Shown piece by piece: positions 24,749 to 33,837 of a stretch of 36,072 nucleotides of DNA. Position 1 is the stretch's first letter; each line of letters begins with the position of its first letter. The notes beneath the pieces were generated by a model that was given only the letters and a program-made list of their open reading frames with translations, was not told where the DNA came from and made no database searches. A program made the position numbers and the translations under genes. Origin of the DNA: a candidate division Kazan bacterium (GTDB lineage: Bacteria > Patescibacteriota > Kazan-3B-28); NCBI GenBank assembly GCA_003647645.1, contig QMNG01000006.1, positions 1 to 36,072 on the forward strand, in the 5' to 3' direction.

Positions 24749-27700
24749 ATGACCAAAAAACTGCAAAAAATCCTCAGCTTCTCAGTGGCGTTTTCTTTGG
24801 TTGTCCAGCTAATAGGTGTTACTCCCCTAGCCGGAGCTTTAGCTGCCACCAGGGAGCAAACCAATGACTGGTTCAGACGGAGTTCACAAGCCGAGACCGA
24901 TATCAACGTTCTCATGCCCGAAGTTGAGGAGCTTCAGGCAAAACTTGACGCCGTAATTCAATCAGAAGCCAATTTAGAAAGGACTGCCAGTACAATCCAT
25001 CAAAAATTAGAGGAAGCTAAAGTATCACTCTTAAGTGGTCCTCTGTCATTGGCCAGTATATATATGCTTGCAGACAAGGCAGGTGGATTTGCTGACTTCA
25101 TCAGAAAATATGGCGTCTACTGGAATGTTAAAATGAACGCCGAGCAGTATAAAGATTGGTTCGAAGAAAACAGAACTAAATATGAAAAAGCCCTGGCAAG
25201 CGCGGAATCAGAAGAGAAAGAAGCTGAATTGTCAAAATATCGGCTTGATTATCGTGTCCCCAACCAAATCCTCCACGAGAGTGAGATCAAAGAGATCAAC
25301 GGACAAATCGCCCACATTCTTGATGGTGTTGCCAGCCACAATATTGATGATGAATGGGCCAAGATTGCTGCTGAAACACTAGACAATATAGATATTTCTG
25401 AACTGCTAGTGGAAGGAATTAAATTATCAGATATCGGGACTTCTGATGAAATCAGAAAAAGCTTGGATGAAAAGCGCAGGAAATTGATTCTGTCCAAGTC
25501 CCAACTCAATCAGGTTGAGCGAGAAAAACTCGAAGATATCTTCATCGAACACGAAGACGAAGCAATTAGAACGGCTTACCAAGAGGCCTCTAGAGTTATT
25601 GATGAAAATATTACAACGATTGCCGAAACAGAGGCCAAGCTGGCAGGCATAATCAAAACTAAACAAAATTTTCAAGAAGCCATTGCCTTTGCCCGCGAGC
25701 GACTGGGACTGGCTAAGGCGGTCTATCTGCATGAAGCGCCTAAATTTTCCAGCCTCTCAATGCTGGAAGCAGCCGGCGGCTTAAAAGATTTCGTTAAAAA
25801 GGGCTCTTATGACGGCGTAGTTATCGATTTGCCGACATATGAGAAGCTATTCGAAGATAACAAAACAAATTACAAACGGTTGTCTGAAGAGATCAAAAAA
25901 CTAAATGATGACATTAAAAGATTGGAGGAAGATACAGAGCTTGATGAAGCTGGGCGAGAATCGTTGGCTGAGAAACAAACAGCGTTAGTCGAAAAACAGG
26001 CAAAGCTAGAAGAAGAATACGGACTAACCCACACCATCCCCAATGAAATTTTATACAAAGAAGCCATTGAACAGATTGATGAATGGGACGAGTACATCCG
26101 TGATTCTGACATCAGCGACAGCACTTGGATGGACAGATTAGGAATAGTGTTAGGAGCCACAGACAAATACACTTTGGCGGACTACTTCGCCGGCATCGAG
26201 GAGACCGCCGGACACATAAAAGACATTCAGACACTCTTTGAAGATGGAATTACCCTTGATGATTTAACCAACGAAGAAAATATAGACTTCGAGCTCCGGG
26301 AAGCCCAAACGCAAATTAAAGAATCCTTGGATACAATGTTGGAAATACTCCCCCGGCAGGCATCTACAACTCTGATTCCGACTCTTAACAATGGTACTAA
26401 TTTCTTCACCGAGCTGGTAAACGCATACATCAACATCGAAATCATCTCTACGGAATCCACTCTTATGGTGCCATTTGATCCGAACAACCCAGCCGATTCC
26501 AGTACGCTCATTACCGCCCGGGTCACCGATATTAATAACGAGCCAGTAATTGGCGCTCGGGTCACTTTCTCCAGCGGCAATGCCTACTTCCCTGATAATT
26601 CCGGCGGCTTTTCAGCCACAGCTACTCAATTGACTGTCCAAGATCCAAATATTGGCGGAACTTTCAGTGGAACAGCTCAAATCGAATATACTGCCACTGA
26701 TGGCGAAAAACAAGCTAACCGATATGAGGAGGACACAGTTGATATCTATGCCGCAGCCACCATCGAGCTTGAGGACGGCACAACCAGCAAACCGGTATTT
26801 GCCCACCTTGAATTAACCAAGAAAAACCGCAATCGACTAAAATCTAGCCCGCTGGACCCTGAAGAAGAGAGGCAAAAAGACGAACAAGCCAATAAAAAAG
26901 TTGAAGAACTGGCTTTCGCTGCCCGGTCTAATCCCGGCAATTTAGTTTTTGATATGACTGCCGATATTTCCCCTGAGAACAATCTTGACGGCGCTAAAGA
27001 AGCTATCGCGACTATTAGGGTGCAAGCTGCTTATTCCACGCAAGTTACCGGCAAGCGCGATGCCAAAACTGGCATCCCCCAGTATGTGGACGAAAATGGT
27101 CGTGAGATCAGACAAGACCAAAAACCAAGCCTTGCCCCCGAGCTACAAATGTTTGTTCAAATGTCAGATGGCGAGAAGATGGCAGCTTCATTCAAATACA
27201 AAAATAAGAAAAACAAGTTTCGCAATTGGGTAATGACGGACAGTGAAGAGAGGGATATTAACGAAGCCGAGGGCTTAGTAGAAAAAACTGTATCTTGGAC
27301 ATTGAATGAAAAAGTTGAGCGGGTATTAGCCCTTAATCCCAATATCCCCGGTGTTCGGACCATTGATATTTTGGCCGAGCTAACTTCCGGCAGTTTGCAC
27401 AATGCCCGGGAATTCAGGGATACCCTGCGCGAGCAGGGCTACCCGGAATACAAAGCCGAGGCTAACAGCTGGCCACGCTTGGCAGTCCAATCGGCCTTTG
27501 ATCGGACAATCAGATGGTTTGCACCTGCATTCGCCCAAGATATTCCCGAAGATTCTGAAGAAGATCCAGAGCCAATCGTCGATCCAGAGGAAAATCCCAA
27601 GGAAATCCCACCTGAGGAAACTCCAGATGATCCCGAAGATACTCCCGAAGAACCAAATTGGGACAGAGGCCAAACTGTTCAATATGATGAAGACGGAAAA

Positions 27701-30700
27701 CCCCTCCCCGGCCAGGATAGCGCCAGCAATATATTCGTGTTGGCTTCAAGAACAATCAGCTTCTTGCAGGATAATCCACTTCCAGAACAAGAGGTTGAGT
27801 TTGAACTATCTGCTAACCCGTCCAAAATCGAAGAAGACGGCCAAACCGAAGTTCAATTAACTGGTAAGCTCACTGGTATAACATGGGAAACCGCCCACGA
27901 AACAAATAATAGCTCAATAAAGAGTAAATCTTGGCCCCTCCACGCTTTTGCCAATATATCTATTACTAGTACGGATGATGAGCTTGGTTCCGTAGAAAAT
28001 GAGATTGTTGAAATCGGCAACAATGGCATATTCAAAACAATTTATAAAACACCTTCAACCAAAGGCAACAGAACTATTACTATCTCTGTTAGCGGCGATG
28101 AGGCATACGATAAGGACAATCAGAATTTTGGTGCGTTTTCCGCTTCCGTAACTATAGAACACGGCCAGCCAATCGAGAAGATGACTGAAGGCGACGCCAG
28201 ATTCTTGCTGGGAGAAGACAGCAACTCAGATCGCATACTAAGAGTTTACGGCAGCAGAATTGATGCCGTTACCGATTATAGTTTTAGAGGCCGCTATGTA
28301 AAAATCTACGGGCCACTGGGAGGACTAACCCAAAATCTTGGCACGCGAATCAATGATTTGTCTTACCTTACTCCCCCAACACCAACTCGTAATCCCACCA
28401 TTGATCAAGAAACACTAAAACAAAATCAAAATCTTTACGAAAATAATCTTAGCCGATGGGAGAATATCAAGCCCCTGCGGGCCGACTTTGGTTCCACTAG
28501 CGACTTCAACGATGCTCTTGAAAACTGGCAGAACAACAAACCAGATCCAGAAGATTTTGGACTGGCAGTTGAATATCGCTACGTGATAATTAACACCGAA
28601 CTGACAGACCTGTCCGGCAATCCGATTACTGAGGGAACTGTCGTAGGAGAATCATTAAATCGAACACAAGCCAAGGCACATGAACATTTGATCGCTGCCG
28701 AGGGTGAAAAGGATGAGTACTTTTATCGAGGTGGCACTAGCGGAGCTAAATTGGAGCCTCGCATTAATTCAGGCGGGGAATCAACATTTTACTATGCCCC
28801 CGGACAAGCCCCGGCAGGAGACATCGGCAAGTTACGTTTTTCAAACACCTATTCAACTAAAGGCAGACGCAAAACATTGGAAGTAAATGTTGATATCCCC
28901 GTTGTTGATATTGAAGAAGCTCTTAAAGATAAAAAGCCAACAATTAAGGTTATAGTTGTTCCTCCCAAATATGCTGAAACTCAACGGGAAAAAATTGACA
29001 AGTGCAGAGAACTTTACGACCCTCGTAACCACGAAGAAAGTACAAAAAAAGTCCAAGAATGTATTGCTAATGTTAGAAAAGAAAATCTTGAAGATTTTCG
29101 CGAAAGGCTTCTTGGAATCGGTGATGAAAATGAAACCGAATACGAACACTTCGCTAAGCAGGCCTATAAATTAAAAATAACTGTAAAACCACCCAAGGAT
29201 GGTGACGATCCAGCCGGCAGAGTAGTCACTGCATCTGCCGAGCCTGTAGCTACATTCATCCCGCCTCCCGGGAAAAAAGTGGCCTACAAAAAAGACCCAT
29301 TTGGCAACCTCATCCCAGAAAACTTTGGCGATGACGATAATAACAATCCCTATCCTCCTCCAGAACCTCTACCGGGTGATTTTGGCGGCATCGAAGTGCC
29401 AATTGATAAATCTTTAGATACACCGGGCACAATCAGTTTTACATTAGATGAAAAGGGAGAATTTGGAACCCAAACAGGCAGAGAACTTCTAATTTTGCCC
29501 AATTCGCTGCCTACTCGAATTGTATTTATGTACACCGATTCCAAGGGTGTCCATACTTATACAGTTGTAATTAAAGGAAAACAAAAGTTGAAGGAGATGA
29601 AGGATCCGGCAGTACCAAGTCCATTAAAACAATGTAACCGTGATGGACTATTTGAGTTGTGTATCGAAACTACTGCAAATACTATAGCCCCCAAAGGTAC
29701 GAGAAAAATTACTGTTAGCTTGGACTTCACTAATGAAGCTAAAGAAAAAGATCGTAGCATTATTGAAAAAATATTGGGTGGAGGAGTCAGTCTGCCTGTC
29801 GGATTAAGAGTGGATGGAATTGGTGATATGGGACAATTCATTGGCTACAGTGAAACCAACAAACAAGGACAACCAAATGTTGCTTGGAATTTTAAAGGTA
29901 AAGTTCCTAATAGTGAATGGGTATTATACGAAGCCGATGCGGCCCCCAATAAACCGGTTCATCTAGAAGCTGGAGTACTTTACAAAGCAGGTTTGAGTAT
30001 TTTCCCAACAGACACAAGAGTTAAATTGACATTGAAAAAAGATCCCAATTCACCGACCGAATCTGAACTTAACGAGATAAAACAAGAAAATCTAATCACT
30101 GAGAAAACAAAGCCAATTGACACTGATGGTGATGGTGTCTCAGATAAAGATGAGAAAAAGGCTGGAACCGATCCCAACGATCCAGATGATAAACCTAAAG
30201 ACACTGATGGTGATGGTAAATACGATTATGAGGATCCGGACATAGATGGAGATGGCATAGCCAACGAGAATGACGAAACACCCTATGGCGATACTGACGA
30301 ACTAGGCGACAAGGACGATGATGCTGGTGAAGGCGACTCTGATAATGGTGAGGATGAAAATGGCGAACCAGGCGACGAAGACTCATCCCCGGAATCTCTC
30401 CCAGCATTTGAATTTGACACCACCAAGCCATTTGGCTCTGCCGTCGACATAGATGAATCTTGGAATAGCGCTAAGGCCGTAATCCAGAACAGCCCACTGC
30501 TTTCTCCAAGGCAAAAAGACGATTTAAATAAAGCACAAGGAATGGCCGCTGCTAATCTTTTAACTAACATAGTCCGGCTTAACCTTAAAGACACCACATT
30601 CAAAGATGACCCTGGATTAAAAGAGCTAGCCGACACAGCTATTGGGCTCAGGCTACTGGCAGAGTTATCTGCGACAGAAAACAGCAACAGCAGCGAAAGA

Positions 30701-31534
30701 GAAAAACAGTTCTTTGAACAAGCTGTCGATTTCTATCTTGAAAACAACAGCTTTGAGAGTATCGAAGCACTCAGTGATTTAAACAGATGGAAGTTTGACA
30801 GATTAATGGAAGAAGTTTTACGAAGTTATGAAAGTATGGGGTTTGACCCATACACTAACCAAACAAATATTCCAGAGTTAAGCCCGTATGCGCCTGACTT
30901 TGAAGCAACTATTATTAAAGCCAGGCAGACCGTCCGTAATAATTCTCTGCTTGATGCTTCTGAAAAAGATCGGCTGAACCACAATATCGACATCATTGGA
31001 AGCAATCCAACTATGTTGGCCGGAGGTACGTACTACGGTTACATAGAATCTGCTGTTCGACAAGCTACTGAGGGAGTTGCTAGCGGCAATCCAGAAGTCA
31101 AAGAATTATATGGCATGCTTAATGATATTTTGCTAGACACTATTTTAATATCCAGCTTAAAAAACAACAGTGAAACCGATAAAGCCAATGCCAAAAAGTG
31201 GGTGGATAGAGCCCGCGGTGGCCAGCTGTCTGAACTGGAAAAATTAACTACCACGCCCGATTGGAGCGGCAGTTCCGATGCGCGAAGAATCCAGCGCTTA
31301 ATTGAAAAACTCCGGTATAATAGAAATCGAATGGGCTTAGACAGCGATTCACCGAACGATGGTTCGGGCGAGGATATGCCATTGTGGGGCGGCGGCATCA
31401 GCAGCGCATTTGATAACCTGTTTAACATCTTCGGCACTTATGCCGGGACTGACGGGGCTGCCAGCGCTAATCCGGTAGTAAATATATGGAATCTAATCAC
31501 TAATTTCTTCAGCAACCTGTTTTCAAGAAATTAA
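24749..31534 (+). CDS. Giant secreted multidomain protein (2261 residues)
   Basis: The signal peptide (about 1-33, ILSFSVAFSLVVQLIGV...GALAAT) is followed by a long helical, coiled-coil region holding an internal duplication (about 99-190 and 333-440: AGGFADFIRKYG...YKDWFEENRTKYEKAL against AGGLKDFVKKGS...YEKLFEDNKTNYKRL). A Big_1-like Ig domain lies at about 568-668. After a Glu/Pro-rich linker (about 931-971) come further Ig-like modules, two Cys pairs, thrombospondin type 3 calcium repeats (about 1790-1838, DTDGDGVSDKDE) and a very acidic stretch to about 1880. The helical C-terminal part has another duplication (NSPLLSPRQKDDLN, NNSLLDASEKDRLN). No sorting signal or transmembrane anchor ends the protein. 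The next gene starts two bases later. Function unknown; a fibre or surface scaffold is plausible. Confidence 0.82.
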   Translation: MTKKLQKILSFSVAFSLVVQLIGVTPLAGALAATREQTNDWFRRSSQAETDINVLMPEVEELQAKLDAVIQSEANLERTASTIHQKLEEAKVSLLSGPLSLASIYMLADKAGGFADFIRKYGVYWNVKMNAEQYKDWFEENRTKYEKALASAESEEKEAELSKYRLDYRVPNQILHESEIKEINGQIAHILDGVASHNIDDEWAKIAAETLDNIDISELLVEGIKLSDIGTSDEIRKSLDEKRRKLILSKSQLNQVEREKLEDIFIEHEDEAIRTAYQEASRVIDENITTIAETEAKLAGIIKTKQNFQEAIAFARERLGLAKAVYLHEAPKFSSLSMLEAAGGLKDFVKKGSYDGVVIDLPTYEKLFEDNKTNYKRLSEEIKKLNDDIKRLEEDTELDEAGRESLAEKQTALVEKQAKLEEEYGLTHTIPNEILYKEAIEQIDEWDEYIRDSDISDSTWMDRLGIVLGATDKYTLADYFAGIEETAGHIKDIQTLFEDGITLDDLTNEENIDFELREAQTQIKESLDTMLEILPRQASTTLIPTLNNGTNFFTELVNAYINIEIISTESTLMVPFDPNNPADSSTLITARVTDINNEPVIGARVTFSSGNAYFPDNSGGFSATATQLTVQDPNIGGTFSGTAQIEYTATDGEKQANRYEEDTVDIYAAATIELEDGTTSKPVFAHLELTKKNRNRLKSSPLDPEEERQKDEQANKKVEELAFAARSNPGNLVFDMTADISPENNLDGAKEAIATIRVQAAYSTQVTGKRDAKTGIPQYVDENGREIRQDQKPSLAPELQMFVQMSDGEKMAASFKYKNKKNKFRNWVMTDSEERDINEAEGLVEKTVSWTLNEKVERVLALNPNIPGVRTIDILAELTSGSLHNAREFRDTLREQGYPEYKAEANSWPRLAVQSAFDRTIRWFAPAFAQDIPEDSEEDPEPIVDPEENPKEIPPEETPDDPEDTPEEPNWDRGQTVQYDEDGKPLPGQDSASNIFVLASRTISFLQDNPLPEQEVEFELSANPSKIEEDGQTEVQLTGKLTGITWETAHETNNSSIKSKSWPLHAFANISITSTDDELGSVENEIVEIGNNGIFKTIYKTPSTKGNRTITISVSGDEAYDKDNQNFGAFSASVTIEHGQPIEKMTEGDARFLLGEDSNSDRILRVYGSRIDAVTDYSFRGRYVKIYGPLGGLTQNLGTRINDLSYLTPPTPTRNPTIDQETLKQNQNLYENNLSRWENIKPLRADFGSTSDFNDALENWQNNKPDPEDFGLAVEYRYVIINTELTDLSGNPITEGTVVGESLNRTQAKAHEHLIAAEGEKDEYFYRGGTSGAKLEPRINSGGESTFYYAPGQAPAGDIGKLRFSNTYSTKGRRKTLEVNVDIPVVDIEEALKDKKPTIKVIVVPPKYAETQREKIDKCRELYDPRNHEESTKKVQECIANVRKENLEDFRERLLGIGDENETEYEHFAKQAYKLKITVKPPKDGDDPAGRVVTASAEPVATFIPPPGKKVAYKKDPFGNLIPENFGDDDNNNPYPPPEPLPGDFGGIEVPIDKSLDTPGTISFTLDEKGEFGTQTGRELLILPNSLPTRIVFMYTDSKGVHTYTVVIKGKQKLKEMKDPAVPSPLKQCNRDGLFELCIETTANTIAPKGTRKITVSLDFTNEAKEKDRSIIEKILGGGVSLPVGLRVDGIGDMGQFIGYSETNKQGQPNVAWNFKGKVPNSEWVLYEADAAPNKPVHLEAGVLYKAGLSIFPTDTRVKLTLKKDPNSPTESELNEIKQENLITEKTKPIDTDGDGVSDKDEKKAGTDPNDPDDKPKDTDGDGKYDYEDPDIDGDGIANENDETPYGDTDELGDKDDDAGEGDSDNGEDENGEPGDEDSSPESLPAFEFDTTKPFGSAVDIDESWNSAKAVIQNSPLLSPRQKDDLNKAQGMAAANLLTNIVRLNLKDTTFKDDPGLKELADTAIGLRLLAELSATENSNSSEREKQFFEQAVDFYLENNSFESIEALSDLNRWKFDRLMEEVLRSYESMGFDPYTNQTNIPELSPYAPDFEATIIKARQTVRNNSLLDASEKDRLNHNIDIIGSNPTMLAGGTYYGYIESAVRQATEGVASGNPEVKELYGMLNDILLDTILISSLKNNSETDKANAKKWVDRARGGQLSELEKLTTTPDWSGSSDARRIQRLIEKLRYNRNRMGLDSDSPNDGSGEDMPLWGGGISSAFDNLFNIFGTYAGTDGAASANPVVNIWNLITNFFSNLFSRN

Positions 31535-31536
31535 TT

Positions 31537-32886
31537 ATGGAAAATCAAAATAATCCTAACCCAAATAGTGAGAATCAAAATTCTGCTGAACAGCAGAATA
31601 ATCCACAATCGGGTAAAGACAAGCAGGATTCTGCCGAAAGGCAGGATAATCAGCAACCAAACCAAGGAAATGAAAATCAACCTCCGAATCAAGAACCGAA
31701 GAACACTAATACCCCTCCCCCCGAACCTACATCCCCCCGTCCTGATGAACCCACACCCCCTCGTCATTCTGAACTTGGTTCAGAATCCCAAAGCAAAATC
31801 CCGAAACAAGTTCGGGATGACAGTGTAAAAAAAGATACAGCGCCTGTCGAAGAACCGGAAGATATGTTAGCCGGTACTGATGAAACTCCAGCTTCTACAC
31901 CCGAAACGCCAGTTGCTTCAACACCCACTCCTCCGCTCCATTCTCCTGAGCCCCTATCTCCTCGTCATTCTGAACTTGGTTCAGAATCCCAAAGCAAAAT
32001 CCCGAAACAAGTTCGGGACGACCAAGAAAAAAACAATATTGGTACAAAATCCAAAAAGGGTTGGATTTGGTGGATAGTCATAAGTTTAATATTAGCTGGC
32101 GCTGTCGCCACTTACTTTTTGGATCTTTGGCCGGATTGGCTGAGTTCTCCCATTAGCTCTATCAGCGAAGTTTCAGAACCGGAAGAAAGTTTTGTTCCGC
32201 TATTTCCCCGCTCCTCGACTATGCCCAATGGCAGCATTACTATACAGGGCAAAACTCCGAGAATAATAATTTACAATTTAGAGCCGTCCTTCGACAGACA
32301 ATTCAGCTACCAACTAGTTTTGTCCGGGGACAGTTCTCAGTTTGAAGTCGGAAGTTTCGATGGCAGCAATGAAGAAGGAGAGCCAATCAACCTAGACGGC
32401 AGCGATGTAAAGCTGAGGTCCATAGACGATGCTACAAATTATGACACAGCCACAATCAAAATAGTTTCAAGATCGTCTAGTCCGCAAACATCTACTATCA
32501 TGGAGGGTTCGCTTGTAGCGAAGACAAGTTCCGTAGTTTCAGCTGATCTAAATTTCCCCTACTTGTTTGACAGAATTGGTGCGGGAGTTGAAATGAGCAT
32601 CGTTCGGGGCGGAGAAAGCACTATTAATTTTGACGCTACATCTCTCCCCGACTTAAACGCTATTGGCTATGAATACGAACTGCGGCTTGTTGAATTTGAA
32701 GGCCCTAATGTGGCTGGCGAACTTACCCTGGGTCGGTTCCAGGGCAACACTGCTGGTTCGACTAATTTCACTGCCAAAACCAGCAGAAACTTGAGTCGAT
32801 TCAATCAAGTGGTTGTAAGTTTGGAACCGGTTTGGGACACCAACCCGACCATTTCTCAAATAAAACCCTTCTCTGGAGAGATTTAA
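31537..32886 (+). CDS. Single-pass membrane protein with Q/N/P-rich cytoplasmic domain and repeat insertions
   Basis: The ATG lies two bases after the stop of the 2261-residue gene, so the pair is surely one operon. The first 170 residues are polar and disordered: Gln/Asn-rich, then Pro/Thr-rich. Two near-identical 62-bp palindromic elements are inserted here in frame, each giving RHSELGSESQSKIPKQVRDD. A transmembrane helix follows (about 175-195, WIWWIVISLILAGAVATYFL) with Lys residues before it, predicting N-in topology. The outer part (about 200-449) is beta-rich with no recognised domain (SITIQGKTPRIIIYNLEP...). It may be the membrane partner of the giant secreted protein; that is inferred from the operon only. 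Confidence 0.75.
   Translation: MENQNNPNPNSENQNSAEQQNNPQSGKDKQDSAERQDNQQPNQGNENQPPNQEPKNTNTPPPEPTSPRPDEPTPPRHSELGSESQSKIPKQVRDDSVKKDTAPVEEPEDMLAGTDETPASTPETPVASTPTPPLHSPEPLSPRHSELGSESQSKIPKQVRDDQEKNNIGTKSKKGWIWWIVISLILAGAVATYFLDLWPDWLSSPISSISEVSEPEESFVPLFPRSSTMPNGSITIQGKTPRIIIYNLEPSFDRQFSYQLVLSGDSSQFEVGSFDGSNEEGEPINLDGSDVKLRSIDDATNYDTATIKIVSRSSSPQTSTIMEGSLVAKTSSVVSADLNFPYLFDRIGAGVEMSIVRGGESTINFDATSLPDLNAIGYEYELRLVEFEGPNVAGELTLGRFQGNTAGSTNFTAKTSRNLSRFNQVVVSLEPVWDTNPTISQIKPFSGEI
31760..31821. repeat. In-frame palindromic element, copy 1
   Basis: A 62-bp unit with inverted ends (CGTCATTCTGAACTTG and CAAGTTCGGGATGAC). It differs from copy 2 at a single base, and both are read in the same frame, 67 codons apart. 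Confidence 0.85.
31961..32022. repeat. In-frame palindromic element, copy 2
   Basis: Matches copy 1 over 62 bp with one mismatch (GGGACGAC against GGGATGAC), inside the disordered linker of the same protein. The related element at 3620 lies between genes, and a half copy begins at 32896, just after this gene. Confidence 0.85.
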
Positions 32887-32984
32887 ATATAATATGTCAT
32901 TCTGAATTCATTTCAGAGAATCTTAGTAATAAAAAAGAGCAGGATGTGTGGCGCACCCTGCTACTTTGGATTTGTGAGGAGCAG

Positions 32985-33527
32985 CTACTTGGTGATATTC
33001 ACCAACTTGTGAATAATTGAAACAAGGAAGACTCCTTCTTCATACGGAGTAACTATCAAGTAAAATAGTGATTCTTCGGAATCACTCCACATTGATAGTT
33101 GGAGCAGCTTGTCACAACTATAGGTCATTGTACTACCGTCAACAGCAACTGGTTCAATGTATTCATTTTTGGTAAAAACATACCTAATGTTGCTACCAAC
33201 AGTTTCTTGTTTCCCGGTAGTAGAGTACAAACCGTGAACAGACGAATTCCAATCATCAGAGAAATCAGAATAGTCAACAGTAATCTCATCACCACGCGGA
33301 AGATACCATGGCCCATTCATTAAGGCGACATCAAACTGTTCAGAAGTTGCCGACTCACTCAGACCCGAATCCCAAACTACCGTTCCAACTTCCCCATCAG
33401 CCCATGGCACGCTGTTGACCTCGGTGCCATTAATGATGAGCTTGGGGCCACCGGATGAAGTTGGCAACAGATTGCAACTGGCAACCAGCCACAAAACCAC
33501 AATGATAATGAACGCTATAGTTCTCAC
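32985..33527 (-). CDS. Putative lipoprotein
   Basis: The track starts at a TTG (33596), but a perfect Shine-Dalgarno site (GGAGGTGAT) ends eight or so bases before a GTG at 33527, which I take as the start (MRTIAFIIIVVLW), giving 180 residues. The signal peptide ends in a lipobox, LVASC, so Lgt and LspA, encoded in this window, should process it. The mature part (CNLLPTSSGGP...) has no recognised domain and is rich in acidic and aromatic residues (DYSDFSDDWNSS). It is monocistronic, with its own promoter at 33568-33596 that contains a palindrome. The strong ribosome-binding site sets it apart from the other genes here. Confidence 0.8.
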   Translation of the reverse strand: MRTIAFIIIVVLWLVASCNLLPTSSGGPKLIINGTEVNSVPWADGEVGTVVWDSGLSESATSEQFDVALMNGPWYLPRGDEITVDYSDFSDDWNSSVHGLYSTTGKQETVGSNIRYVFTKNEYIEPVAVDGSTMTYSCDKLLQLSMWSDSEESLFYLIVTPYEEGVFLVSIIHKLVNITK

Positions 33528-33533
33528 TCTTAT

Positions 33534-33542
33534 CACCTCCAA
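33534..33542 (-). promoter_or_regulatory. Strong ribosome-binding site of the lipoprotein gene
   Basis: GGAGGTGAT is fully complementary to the usual 16S rRNA 3' end and decides the GTG start at 33527. Coordinates may be off by a base or two. Confidence 0.8.
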
Positions 33543-33567
33543 GGTGAGAATACAGTTTGTTGCCTGT

Positions 33568-33596
33568 ATGTTAGCTCTCAGAGCTAAAAAAGTCAA
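33568..33596 (-). promoter_or_regulatory. Lipoprotein promoter with palindrome in the spacer
   Basis: On the minus strand TTGACT (33596-33591) and TAACAT (33573-33568) are 17 bp apart. The spacer carries a perfect inverted repeat, TAGCTCT-G-AGAGCTA (33586-33572), placed as an operator would be. The -35 overlaps the end of the tRNA terminator stem. Confidence 0.5.
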
Positions 33597-33613
33597 CGGC
33601 TCATGAGCCGTTG
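33594..33613 (-). terminator. Terminator of the tRNA-Thr/tRNA-Pro unit, AACGGCTCA stem copy 2
   Basis: A perfect 20-bp palindrome (CAACGGCTCATGAGCCGTTG) followed on the minus strand by ACTTTTTT, 38 bp past the tRNA-Pro 3' end. Confidence 0.75.
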
Positions 33614-33651
33614 AAGATTTAAATCTAATCCCGTACCATCTGGTACCGACA

Positions 33652-33726
33652 TGGTCGGAGTGGGCGGATTCGAACCGCCGACCTCATCGTCCCGAACGAT
33701 GCGCGCTACCCCTGCGCCACACTCCG
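33652..33726 (-). tRNA. tRNA-Pro (anticodon CGG)
   Basis: On the minus strand the acceptor arms CGGAGTG and CACTCCG pair; the T-arm is GGCGGTTCGAATCCGCC; the anticodon loop TTCGGGA gives CGG, reading CCG. Discriminator A and an encoded CCA end at 33652. The plus-strand ORF here (GGFEPPTS...) is a tRNA shadow. Confidence 0.93.
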
Positions 33727-33729
33727 CGG

Positions 33730-33801
33730 AGCCGGAGGGGAGATTCGAACTCCCGGCCTCTACTTTACGAAAGTATTGCTCTACCCCTGAGCTACTCCGG
33801 C
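33730..33801 (-). tRNA. tRNA-Thr (anticodon CGT)
   Basis: Acceptor arms GCCGGAG and CTCCGGC pair; the T-arm is GGGAGTTCGAATCTCCC; the anticodon loop TTCGTAA gives CGT, reading ACG. The bases after the discriminator T are CCG, so CCA is not encoded. It precedes tRNA-Pro by three bases on the same strand. Confidence 0.92.
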
Positions 33802-33837
33802 TTACCTCTACTTCTAATATACTTTACTCAAATAAAT

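Noticed and set aside
27402-27860. 152-residue ORF inside the giant gene
   Set aside because: Shifted frame of the 2261-residue protein; low-complexity Lys/Ile composition and no start context.
30283-30687. 134-residue Ser-rich minus-strand ORF
   Set aside because: Antisense of the Asp/Gly-rich TSP3 and acidic region, which always yields Ser-rich shadows.
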